Below, piece by piece: positions 1-5,785 of a DNA stretch of 9,974 nucleotides (position 1 is its first letter; every line of letters starts with the position of its first letter). The notes beneath the pieces were generated by a model. The model ran no database searches. It was not told the origin of the DNA and was given only the letters and a program-made list of their open reading frames with translations. A program made the position numbers and the translations under genes. Source of the stretch: Tigheibacillus jepli (GTDB taxonomy: Bacteria > Bacillota > Bacilli > Bacillales > Amphibacillaceae); contig NZ_JAROCA010000083.1 in NCBI RefSeq assembly GCF_030732005.1, positions 1 through 9,974 on the forward strand, given 5' to 3'.

Positions 1-141
1 ATTAGGCTTTGCGGACGATGACACCCGCTTTTTATTTTTAAGCAGAAAAAGAAAATGGGTACATCGCAAAAAGCTTGCATAAGTTTCACCTTTTTGATTT
101 GCTTGATGTCTGATATAATCTATTTGAGCCACTGCTAACAT
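1..141 (-). pseudogene. IstA-like (IS21 family) transposase, N-terminal remnant
   Basis: On the minus strand an ATG at 141-139 follows an AGGAGG (152-157) at 10 nt spacing. It opens a frame of 47 codons that runs off the left edge. The first 23 residues (MLAVAQIDYIRHQANQKGET, then YAS) resemble, from memory, the start of IS21-family IstA transposases, where the helix-turn-helix that would follow reads like ARxMGxDxRTVKKY. After Ser23 (about position 73) the frame becomes FLRCTHFLFLLKNKK, with no such helix and a composition unlike a transposase. The other two frames do not restore it either. I infer that the gene was broken at about position 72 and that 1-72 belongs to a different piece of DNA. 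It is probably non-functional. The family call rests on a short stretch, so it is moderate at best. Confidence 0.4.
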
Positions 142-219
142 CTCCTAATATCCTCCTGTCGAACGTTGTTGGTCCAACGAGGAGTTTAAAGTTATTTGGG
201 GGAGTTGGCAAGTGGCTCA
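125..219. repeat. 9-bp inverted repeat flanking the IstA-like leader; possible IS end
   Basis: TGAGCCACT at 125-133 and AGTGGCTCA at 211-219 are exact inverted copies. They bracket the leader of the minus-strand IstA-like gene. Read on the minus strand, the outer copy begins TGAGCCACTTGCC at 219. IS21-family termini start with TG and lie shortly before istA, so 219 could be the element's end. A smaller dyad (GTTGG-T-CCAAC, 168-178) lies inside. The alternative is a folded leader RNA. No matching right end is in the window. Confidence 0.35.
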
Positions 220-262
220 TTTAATTTATGTATGGCCCTACGGGCCATACATAAATTAAATG
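218..262. repeat. Perfect 21-bp palindrome with 3-nt loop
   Basis: Bases 218-238 are exactly complementary to 242-262, with only TAC (239-241) between. The stem has an AT-rich outer part and a GGCCC/GGGCC core next to the loop. No T-run follows either arm, so it is not a standard intrinsic terminator. It touches the putative IS21-type end at 219 and lies 20 bp before the recombinase remnant. It could be a cruciform-forming site, a transposition or insertion target, or a factor-dependent stop. No mismatches are seen, which suggests recent origin or selection. Confidence 0.85.
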
Positions 263-281
263 CCAAGACCTACATTATTAG

Positions 282-449
282 TTTGCCATAAACAATCGGG
301 GGCGGGTAAAAAAATATCATTAGAAACATGAAGGCATTAACTATGCAGTGGAACTTTACAGAGAGAGAAATATGACTGTTAAAGAAATTTGTAAAATCAC
401 AAATGTGTCAAGATCGGCTTTGTACAGAAAATTGGCAGAAAGGAAGTAA
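282..449 (+). pseudogene. Serine recombinase (resolvase/invertase type), C-terminal HTH remnant
   Basis: One frame between a stop at 279-281 and TAA at 447-449 reads FAINNRGRVKKYH, then TAG (321-323), then KHEGINYAVELYRERN, then MTVKEICKITNVSRSALYRK and LAERK. The pattern basic linker, A-x-E-L-Y, T-V-K-E-I, N-V-S-R-S-A-L-Y-R is that of the Hin-type helix-turn-helix closing small serine recombinases (TnpR/resolvase family). The catalytic N-terminal domain of about 140 residues, with its active serine, is absent upstream, and the linker holds an in-frame stop. An ATG at 372 could in principle start a 25-residue peptide, but it has no convincing ribosome binding site. I read this as the decayed tail of a resolvase or invertase from a former transposon or phage. 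Confidence 0.7.
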
Positions 450-535
450 AGAAGGTAACCACATTAAAAAGTAAATATTTCCCATAGTGGCCCTTCACTC
501 CTTGAATCGTTTTCGTACCTCCACCATAGGTGAAA

Positions 536-558
536 CATTAATCTGTGATATATTAATG
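536..558. promoter_or_regulatory. Inverted repeat, candidate operator of the two-component operon
   Basis: CATTAAT (536-542) and ATTAATG (552-558) form a 7-bp inverted repeat with a 9-bp spacer. Its centre lies about 59 bp before the start inferred from the promoter at 571-599, a usual place for an activator. It does not match the TGACA/TGTCA half-sites seen before the transporter genes. The rest of 450-631 holds no gene that I can support. Confidence 0.3.
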
Positions 559-570
559 AGGAGTAATTCT

Positions 571-599
571 TTGTTACCTCAAATTATTTTATTTACAAC
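571..599 (+). promoter_or_regulatory. Candidate sigma-A promoter of the regulator/kinase genes
   Basis: TTGTTA (571-576) and TACAAC (594-599) each match 4 of 6 consensus bases at exactly 17 bp spacing. This places transcription start near 606 and the regulator's AGGAGG (618-623) in a very short leader. The hexamers are weak. TATATT at 549-554 is an alternative -10 but has no fitting -35. Confidence 0.3.
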
Positions 600-631
600 A
601 GTCAAATTTGCGACACTAGGAGGCTGGCCCG

Positions 632-1315
632 ATGAAGATAAACATATTTGTTGTTGAAGATGATGATGCTTTGTTTGCTGCATTGAAGAAAGGTCTAGAG
701 GCTTGGTCGTTCCGGGTCACGAGACCAGATGATTTTGAAGGTGTGATGCATTCATTTCTTGAACAACAGCCTCAGCTCGTCATCATGGATGTCATACTCC
801 CGAAATTTGACGGTTTTCATTGGTCTCGCGAGATTCGCGCTGTATCCAAAGTACCCATTGTTTTCCTTTCCTCCCGCGATCACCCAATGGATATGGTCAT
901 GGCGCTGAACATGGGAGCGGATGACTTCATCCAGAAGCCGTTTCATACAGACGTGCTTTATGCCAAAATTCAAGCCATTCTCCGGAGGACATATGCTTAT
1001 GGCGAAGAGCAACCGGATATTCTTGAATGGAACGGCGCCTTGATTGATTTGAACCGAGGTGTAATTCGAAACGCTGGGCAAGAAGTGGATTTAACAAAAA
1101 ACGAATTTTTTATACTGATCACGCTCGTGAGATCGAACAATGTCATTATCTCGCGCCATGACTTGATGCGAAAGCTGTGGGAGGACGAGCAGTTCGTGAA
1201 CGACAATACCCTCACGGCGAATATAACCCGTTTGCGGCAGAAGCTGGAGACAATCGATTTGGCAGACGCTATTGTGACAAAAAAAGGGCTTGGTTATATG
1301 GCCATCACTTTATAG
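632..1315 (+). CDS. OmpR/PhoB-family response regulator, BceR type
   Basis: This 227-residue protein is a cytoplasmic DNA-binding response regulator. Residues 1-115 form a receiver domain: acidic cluster E9/D10/D11, phospho-acceptor Asp53 in IMDVILP, Ser80/Ser81 after the fourth strand, and Lys102 in the QKPF motif. Residues ~125-227 form a winged-helix domain, with LTKNEFFIL, the recognition segment NTLTANITRLRQKL, and the closing wing KKGLGYM. AGGAGG at 618-623, 8 nt before the ATG, fixes the start. The kinase gene follows after 36 nt, so the two are almost surely co-transcribed. By family knowledge BceR-like regulators, once phosphorylated, activate the promoter of the adjacent ABC transporter; a suitable promoter with candidate boxes lies at 2448-2521. 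I cannot tell which named paralogue it is (BceR, PsdR or YxdJ type). All key residues are present. Confidence 0.93.
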   Translation: MKINIFVVEDDDALFAALKKGLEAWSFRVTRPDDFEGVMHSFLEQQPQLVIMDVILPKFDGFHWSREIRAVSKVPIVFLSSRDHPMDMVMALNMGADDFIQKPFHTDVLYAKIQAILRRTYAYGEEQPDILEWNGALIDLNRGVIRNAGQEVDLTKNEFFILITLVRSNNVIISRHDLMRKLWEDEQFVNDNTLTANITRLRQKLETIDLADAIVTKKGLGYMAITL

Positions 1316-1351
1316 AGATTATGAACATGTATTGATAGGGGGGACCGTGCC

Positions 1352-2386
1352 ATGTTTATTCGTTACGTTGATGCAAGGAAAAGCTGGATTTTACTGTTTG
1401 CCGGCTTGCTCGGCTTAGCCAATGCTCTGATTCTGCTTGATCAAGGCATCCAGGTCACATCTACTTCTCTCGTTTATTTTAACGCCATATTTATTCTGTC
1501 CTTTCTCCTGTTTTTCATCTGGCGCTTCATAAGAGAGACAAAATATGCCGCCGCGTTGGCTGAACTGCAGGAAGACATGGCCTTAGACTGGATTGAGACA
1601 CTTCCTGAGCCTGGGGACGGCCTAGATCAGATGACCAACGACATCTTACGGGAGGCCTCCCTTCAGTTCAAACGAAAGCTTTCTGACTATAAAGAAACTC
1701 AACTGATCGAGAATGAATTCACGGCCTCGTGGATCCATGAGGTGAAGACTCCTCTCACCGCGATGAAGCTAATCCTGGACGCCCGGCCAAGTGATCCGGA
1801 AATACGTAAAATTGAAGCGGAATGGCTGCGGGTGTATTTGTTGGTCGACCGTCAGCTGCATATGACACGTCTGCCCGCGATTGAATCAGACTATGTTCTT
1901 GAATTGACCTCCATACAGCGCCTTGTCGCGGAAGAAGTACGGGAGCTGGCGCCATGGTGTATGGAAAAAAATTTGGCGGTCAGTATCGAAGGAACGGATG
2001 TAAAGGCCATTACAGACCGAAAATGGTGCCGCTTCATCCTTCGGCAACTGTTGACGAATGCCGTGAAATATAATCCTGCGAATACGGCACTTATGATCGT
2101 GGCGGATGTAACGGAGACAGGCCAAGTCTTTTTGGATGTCATCGATGAAGGACCGGGAATACAGCCGCACGAATTGCCGCGTATCTTTGACAAAGGCTTC
2201 ACGGGCGAAAACGGCAGGATTCAAAACGCAGCGACCGGACTTGGGCTCTATCTTGCAAAAACCGTTGCAGATAAATTAGGAATTACCCTCAAAGCGCAAC
2301 CCGGTCAAACGAAAGGTACGGTGATGCGAATGATCTTTGTCGATCCCAACGCATTCGAAGCTGTCCGAAGAGGGGCGGGCGAGTAA
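1352..2386 (+). CDS. Intramembrane-sensing sensor histidine kinase, BceS type
   Basis: A 344-residue membrane kinase. Two transmembrane helices (about 12-30 and 39-60) are joined by a loop of fewer than 10 residues, so there is almost no extracellular sensor. This is the hallmark of BceS-like kinases, which sense through their partner ABC transporter rather than binding the drug. A linker leads to the phospho-acceptor His129 in ASWIHEVKTPL. The ATPase domain shows the N box (LLTNAVKYNP, Asn236), the G1 box D265-E-G-P-G, the F box around RIFDKGF, and the G2 box ATGLGLYLAK. AGGGGGG (1337-1343) precedes the ATG by 8 nt. It follows the regulator directly and is followed by an intrinsic terminator, making a two-gene unit. 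It should phosphorylate the regulator at 632-1315 in response to transporter activity at the membrane. It looks intact. Confidence 0.93.
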   Translation: MFIRYVDARKSWILLFAGLLGLANALILLDQGIQVTSTSLVYFNAIFILSFLLFFIWRFIRETKYAAALAELQEDMALDWIETLPEPGDGLDQMTNDILREASLQFKRKLSDYKETQLIENEFTASWIHEVKTPLTAMKLILDARPSDPEIRKIEAEWLRVYLLVDRQLHMTRLPAIESDYVLELTSIQRLVAEEVRELAPWCMEKNLAVSIEGTDVKAITDRKWCRFILRQLLTNAVKYNPANTALMIVADVTETGQVFLDVIDEGPGIQPHELPRIFDKGFTGENGRIQNAATGLGLYLAKTVADKLGITLKAQPGQTKGTVMRMIFVDPNAFEAVRRGAGE

Positions 2387-2399
2387 TATCCAGCTATGA

Positions 2400-2429
2400 A
2401 GCAGTCAGGATTGCACCTGGCTGTTTTTT
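2400..2429 (+). terminator. Intrinsic terminator after the kinase gene
   Basis: CAGTCAGG (2402-2409) pairs with CCTGGCTG (2416-2423), with one G-T pair and a 6-nt loop. Six T residues follow (2424-2429). It separates transcription of the regulator/kinase pair from the transporter genes, which have their own promoter downstream. Confidence 0.8.
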
Positions 2430-2447
2430 GGTGTGGAATAGTGAACC

Positions 2448-2499
2448 TGACATTATTGTCACGTTGTCTTGCCAGATTGTCATGTAAAACGTACGACAA
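2448..2499. promoter_or_regulatory. Candidate response-regulator binding sites of the transporter promoter
   Basis: TGACA (2448-2452), 4 bp, TGTCA (2457-2461) form an inverted repeat of the general layout reported for BceR-like operators (two TNACA/TGTNA halves with a 4-bp spacer, as I recall). Its centre is about 73 bp before the likely transcription start. Further TTGTC half-sites begin at 2456, 2464 and 2477, and the last is mirrored by GACAA at 2495-2499, overlapping the -35 region. Two sites, one far upstream and one against the -35, would suit cooperative activation. The assignment to the neighbouring regulator is inferred from position and motif only. Confidence 0.5.
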
Positions 2500-2521
2500 G
2501 CGGAAAATCCAACCGTATAAT
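2493..2521 (+). promoter_or_regulatory. Sigma-A promoter of the ABC transporter genes
   Basis: A perfect -10 TATAAT (2516-2521) sits 17 bp after ACGACA (2493-2498; 4 of 6 matches to TTGACA). Transcription would start near 2528, giving a ~35-nt leader to the ATG at 2563. The poor -35 combined with a perfect -10 is typical of an activator-dependent promoter and agrees with the half-sites just upstream. Confidence 0.65.
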
Positions 2522-2562
2522 AAAGCTATCATCAAGCAACAATTATGATTTGGAGGTACGTT

Positions 2563-3348
2563 ATGGATCAGTTGAATGTAGGAGAAACCGTTTTACAAGC
2601 ACGAAATGTCCACAAAACATTTGGTACCAAAGGAAATGCACAGCATGTATTAAAAGGAATAGATTTACGCGTCACCCGCAGTGAATTTGTCGGCATTATG
2701 GGACCTTCCGGCTCAGGCAAGACGACATTGCTTAACGTCTTAGCCACGATTGATCATACCACGGACGGAACGGTTTTAATCGATGACGCAGATATCTCCA
2801 AGCTGAGTAATACCGCGCTTTCCGCCTTTCGGCGCAACAAGCTGGGATTCATCTTCCAGGATTACAATCTACTGGACACGTTGACAGTGAAGGAAAATAT
2901 ACTGCTGCCCATCTCCCTTAGCAAAATGAGCAAGCGGAAAGCGGAAAGCGAGTTCACAACCATCGCCGATGTGCTTGACATAAAAGCACTGTCGCACAAA
3001 TATCCGCATGAAATATCAGGAGGCCAGAAACAACGGATAGCTGCCGGGCGCGCTCTGATCCACCAGCCTTCGATCGTGTTTGCGGACGAACCGACCGGTG
3101 CACTGGATTCCAAATCCGCTTCCTCGTTACTGGACGTGATGGAGAAGGTGAATCAGCAGCGAGGCGTCACCGTTGTCATGGTGACCCATGATCCGGTAGC
3201 CTCCAGCTATTGCAGCCGTGTTGTGTTTTTAAGAGACGGGAAGATTTATTCCGAGCTGTACCGCGGCGATAAAACAAGACACGCCTTCTTTAATGAAATT
3301 TTGGACGTGCAAGCTGTACTGGGGGGCGACCATGTTGACGGTTTATAA
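2563..3348 (+). CDS. ABC transporter ATP-binding protein, BceA type
   Basis: A 261-residue cytoplasmic ATPase that drives its partner permease (next gene) in BceAB-type peptide-antibiotic resistance. It has Walker A GPSGSGKT (residues 47-54), the Q loop at Gln99 in FQDYNLLDTLTVKENI, the signature ISGGQKQR (151-158), Walker B IVFADE with the catalytic Glu176, a D loop in GALDSK, and the switch His209 in VTHDP. The start is taken at 2563 because GGAGG (2552-2556) lies 6 nt before it; the in-frame ATG at 2545 has no ribosome binding site and would place the GGAGG inside the gene. It overlaps the permease gene by 17 nt, so the two are translationally coupled. Sequence and size fit the MacB/BceA branch that works with FtsX-like permeases. 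Everything needed for activity is present. Confidence 0.93.
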   Translation: MDQLNVGETVLQARNVHKTFGTKGNAQHVLKGIDLRVTRSEFVGIMGPSGSGKTTLLNVLATIDHTTDGTVLIDDADISKLSNTALSAFRRNKLGFIFQDYNLLDTLTVKENILLPISLSKMSKRKAESEFTTIADVLDIKALSHKYPHEISGGQKQRIAAGRALIHQPSIVFADEPTGALDSKSASSLLDVMEKVNQQRGVTVVMVTHDPVASSYCSRVVFLRDGKIYSELYRGDKTRHAFFNEILDVQAVLGGDHVDGL

Positions 3349-5266
3349 ATTAGCGCTTCGCAGCATGCGGCAAAATGTGAAGCATTATTATTTATACTTC
3401 TTTGCGCTGATCTTTAGTATGAGCCTGTATTTTGTCTTCACCTCACTACAACACGATCAGGCTGTTCAGAATATGACACATCCGAGCGTTGACTTCTCTG
3501 CCGGGTTTCAAATTGCGGGAGTCATGCTGATTGTGATCGTTGGGATCTTTACAGTCTCGGCCAACGGCATTTTCTTGCGTCGGCGCAGTCGAGAAATCGG
3601 ACTATATCAGCTGATTGGTCTTTCCAAAGGCTGGGTAGCCCGATATCTAATGATCGAGAATATACTGCTTGGCTTAGGTGCACTACTTGCTGCGATCATT
3701 TGCGGCGCGTTGATTTCAAGGCTGTTCGTCCTGATTTTGTTGAATCTGCTCGGCTTAGAAGGGATTGTCGACATCAGCTTCTCCGTACCAGCTGCTTTTA
3801 AAACGTTGATGGTCTATCTTCTCATCATCGTCATTACTTCCATTCAGATGATGCTGAAGGTTTACCGCAGCACCCTTCTGAATCTGTTTCAAGCTGACAA
3901 GCGGCCTGACCTCACTAAGCCGCCCAAAGCGGTGGCATCTGCTATTTTCGCCCTCCTCGGTCTGGCGCTGATTGGATACGGCTATGAATTATCGGGTCAT
4001 ATCAATGAACAGTTATTCCTCAACGCACCATTGGTGCTCGGATCCATCGTTGCAGGGACTTACTTATTGTTTCGCGTTACGATCAGATGGTGCTTTTACC
4101 GGTTCCGTAAACGTAAAGATGGACACCTGGGCTTAACAAACAGCCTGTCGATGGCTCCGCTGATGCACCATACGAAAGCAAATGCCAACTCACTTACCTT
4201 GATTACGGTGTTGTCGGCCATGGCCATCACGCTGATTTCCATGGCCTACTCCTCCTACTACTCCGTAGAGCAAGAGAGCCGCCGCGATCTCCCTTATGAT
4301 TTTATGTTTGAAAACGAGCCGCAGGAGGCGCTGTCGTTCAAGATGGAGTTGGAGAAGGAAGGCATCAATGTTAATCACCACGACGTTCAAGCGGTTCTTG
4401 CGATGGGCATCATCCTTGATCCGAATGACGAATCCCGCAAGGTTGAAGAAAGATTGTTATGGCTTCCGACCGAACAGCTTAAACAAACAGGCGCAGACCT
4501 CAACGTGCCGTTAGATGGCGAAGCCATTTTGTACGATGCTGGGGCCTCACTTGCCGGGGACTTAGATGAGCAGTCAAAGCGATATCCAACCGAAATAAAG
4601 CTGGAGCAGCATGGACAGACCGTTATGTATACATTGAGGACATTGAAGGAAAGGAACATCATGAATTTAAATGCTCCCGGCAAGCAGCTGTTAGTGTCAG
4701 AAGCGACGATGGACAAAATCGCAGAACAAATGGCCAGTACGCCCGGTTATAAAAAAATTCGCTTTGATACGTTTCAAGTTCCGGACAAGGAAGAGCTCGC
4801 CATGGCTTCCTCTCTATACAACGCAAAATACGTTAGTGACGAACGTTTAACGTATGATTTCTATACGCATTACAAAGAAATGCTGCAGACGACAGGCTTG
4901 CTCATTTTCATCGCAGCTTTCCTTGGACTTGTCTTTTTGATCTCAACCGGCAGCATCTTGTACTTCAAGCAAATGACCGAAGCCGAGCAGGAAAAGCAAA
5001 GCTTTAAGACGTTGCGTCAGCTCGGATTTGACGTGGATATGATCATGAAAGGCATTATACGAAAGCAGGCCATCGTGTTCCTTCTCCCTCTATCGATCGG
5101 TATGCTGCATTCGATCTTTGCTATCAAGGCGGCTTCATTTATGATCCGGTCGGACATCACGTTTCCGGTATCCATCGCTATGGCGATTTACTCGGTTATC
5201 TATTTTGTATTCGCTCTGTTTACCATAGGCTACTACCGCAACATTGTAAAAAACGCTATGTCATAA
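3332..5266 (+). CDS. FtsX-family ABC permease with large extracellular domain, BceB type
   Basis: A 644-residue membrane protein. I see about ten hydrophobic segments, near residues 20-38, 61-79, 109-132, 156-176, 201-218, 232-250, 288-309, 520-543, 579-600 and 612-634. Between the seventh and eighth lies a polar domain of ~210 residues (about 310-519), expected outside the cell. This layout and length are those of BceB/PsdB/YxdM permeases, where the outer domain sets drug specificity and the complex both removes the peptide from its lipid target and signals to the kinase. The start at 3332 is chosen for its G-rich Shine-Dalgarno-like run (GGGGGG, 3321-3326) 5 nt upstream and for the usual BceB-like beginning MLTVYKLALRSMRQN; an in-frame ATG at 3293 lies deep inside the ATPase gene and lacks a site. 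It overlaps the ATPase gene by 17 nt. No frameshift or missing segment is apparent. The substrate cannot be read from the sequence. Confidence 0.92.
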   Translation: MLTVYKLALRSMRQNVKHYYLYFFALIFSMSLYFVFTSLQHDQAVQNMTHPSVDFSAGFQIAGVMLIVIVGIFTVSANGIFLRRRSREIGLYQLIGLSKGWVARYLMIENILLGLGALLAAIICGALISRLFVLILLNLLGLEGIVDISFSVPAAFKTLMVYLLIIVITSIQMMLKVYRSTLLNLFQADKRPDLTKPPKAVASAIFALLGLALIGYGYELSGHINEQLFLNAPLVLGSIVAGTYLLFRVTIRWCFYRFRKRKDGHLGLTNSLSMAPLMHHTKANANSLTLITVLSAMAITLISMAYSSYYSVEQESRRDLPYDFMFENEPQEALSFKMELEKEGINVNHHDVQAVLAMGIILDPNDESRKVEERLLWLPTEQLKQTGADLNVPLDGEAILYDAGASLAGDLDEQSKRYPTEIKLEQHGQTVMYTLRTLKERNIMNLNAPGKQLLVSEATMDKIAEQMASTPGYKKIRFDTFQVPDKEELAMASSLYNAKYVSDERLTYDFYTHYKEMLQTTGLLIFIAAFLGLVFLISTGSILYFKQMTEAEQEKQSFKTLRQLGFDVDMIMKGIIRKQAIVFLLPLSIGMLHSIFAIKAASFMIRSDITFPVSIAMAIYSVIYFVFALFTIGYYRNIVKNAMS

Positions 5267-5292
5267 CCATCACTTAAAGGGGGATAAGCTAT

Positions 5293-5331
5293 ATGGGGTA
5301 CCGCCAACATTTCGGACATTTTGTAAGCTAA
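5293..5331 (+). CDS. Possible 12-residue peptide after the permease gene
   Basis: AAAGGGGG at about 5276-5283 stands 9 nt before an ATG that encodes MGYRQHFGHFVS and a stop, all before the operon terminator. The spacing is that of a real translation signal, but 12 codons can occur by chance and I recognise no family. It could be a small peptide, or the remnant of a longer gene following the permease gene. Confidence 0.2.
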   Translation: MGYRQHFGHFVS

Positions 5332-5349
5332 GCATATTTCCAACCTAAG

Positions 5350-5390
5350 AAAATCGATTCCCTGTACGATAAGGAATCGATTTTTTTGTT
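5350..5390 (+). terminator. Intrinsic terminator of the transporter operon
   Basis: AAAATCGATTCC (5350-5361) pairs perfectly with GGAATCGATTTT (5373-5384) around an 11-nt loop, and a T-rich tract follows. The A-run on the left arm means it could also stop transcription coming from the right. Confidence 0.88.
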
Positions 5391-5454
5391 TTACAATCGC
5401 ACTCGTTGAATAGAGCTTGCTTAAAAAACTGAACTAAAACATTTCCTCTTTACA

Positions 5455-5481
5455 TTGACATCATGTCATTATGAATATAAA
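5455..5481 (+). promoter_or_regulatory. Promoter-like site overlapped by a TGACAT-C-ATGTCA palindrome
   Basis: A perfect -35 TTGACA (5455-5460) is followed after 15 bp by TATAAA (5476-5481); the spacing is short. TGACAT (5456-5461) and ATGTCA (5463-5468) form a 13-bp palindrome over the -35. It uses the same TGACA/TGTCA halves as the box at 2448-2461, though closer together. It would serve the small membrane-protein remnant downstream. Weakly supported. Confidence 0.3.
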
Positions 5482-5549
5482 CAAAATAGTTGGTTGCCAG
5501 ATATTTGGAAGACTGATTTTTAAATTAATTATGATGAATGGTATGTTGA

Positions 5550-5748
5550 TATATATACAATTCGAATGGATTAATCACTACTGGAATTTTCCTTTTAGTT
5601 TCTCTAGTTTATTGGGTCTTATTTGTAATTTGGGCAATCATTAACTCATATCATCAAAGAAGATTAAATTCGGCTGGATTATTATTTTTTTGTGTTAAAT
5701 GTTGTAGGCTATATGATGTTTAGATTGGTTGGTGAAAGTAAAAGTTGA
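5550..5748 (+). pseudogene. Frameshifted small membrane protein, PLDc_N-like
   Basis: After a stop at 5547-5549 one frame reads YIYNSNGLITTGIFLLVSLV, then YWVLFVIWAIINSYHQRRLN and SAGLLFF up to a run of seven T (5685-5691), after which it soon ends. Removing one T continues the sense as VLNVVGYMMFRLVGESKS with TGA at 5746-5748. The repaired product has one long hydrophobic helix, a basic turn (SYHQRRLN), a second short hydrophobic helix with a G-Y-M-M-F-R-L-V-G-E end, and a polar tail. That is the shape of the short two-helix PLDc_N (phospholipase D nuclease N-terminal) family, some members of which are linked to bacteriocin immunity or stress. No start codon with a ribosome binding site is seen in frame, so the 5' end is also damaged. 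I call it a pseudogene; a sequencing slip in the T-run could explain only part of it. The rest of 5391-5785 shows no gene. Confidence 0.45.
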
Positions 5749-5785
5749 GTTGAATATATTAGTTAAGTATCTGTTGTGCTAACCG

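Noticed and set aside
218..262. Palindrome read as an intrinsic terminator or as an IS200/IS605-type end hairpin
   Set aside because: No T-run follows either arm, and the perfect stem lacks the bulges usual for IS200/IS605 ends; no TnpA or TnpB is nearby.
1886..2224. Minus-strand frames of about 100-110 codons opposite the kinase gene
   Set aside because: They are antiparallel to a clearly coding kinase, lack ribosome binding sites and show no recognisable family features.
2305..2535. Minus-strand frame across the kinase end and the transporter promoter
   Set aside because: It runs through the terminator and promoter, has no ribosome binding site and has no recognisable features.
2545..2562. 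Upstream ATG for the ATPase gene
   Set aside because: The GGAGG that fits the ATG at 2563 lies downstream of this codon, and the extra six residues (MIWRYV) are not typical of the family.
3293..3331. Upstream ATG for the permease gene
   Set aside because: It adds 13 residues encoded inside the ATPase gene without a ribosome binding site; the ATG at 3332 gives the normal start of the family.
5776..5780. GTGCT as an alternative 5' end of the intron
   Set aside because: It does not fit GUGYG (T instead of G at the fifth base); GTGCG at 5786 does and is supported by the possible IBS1-EBS1 pairing.
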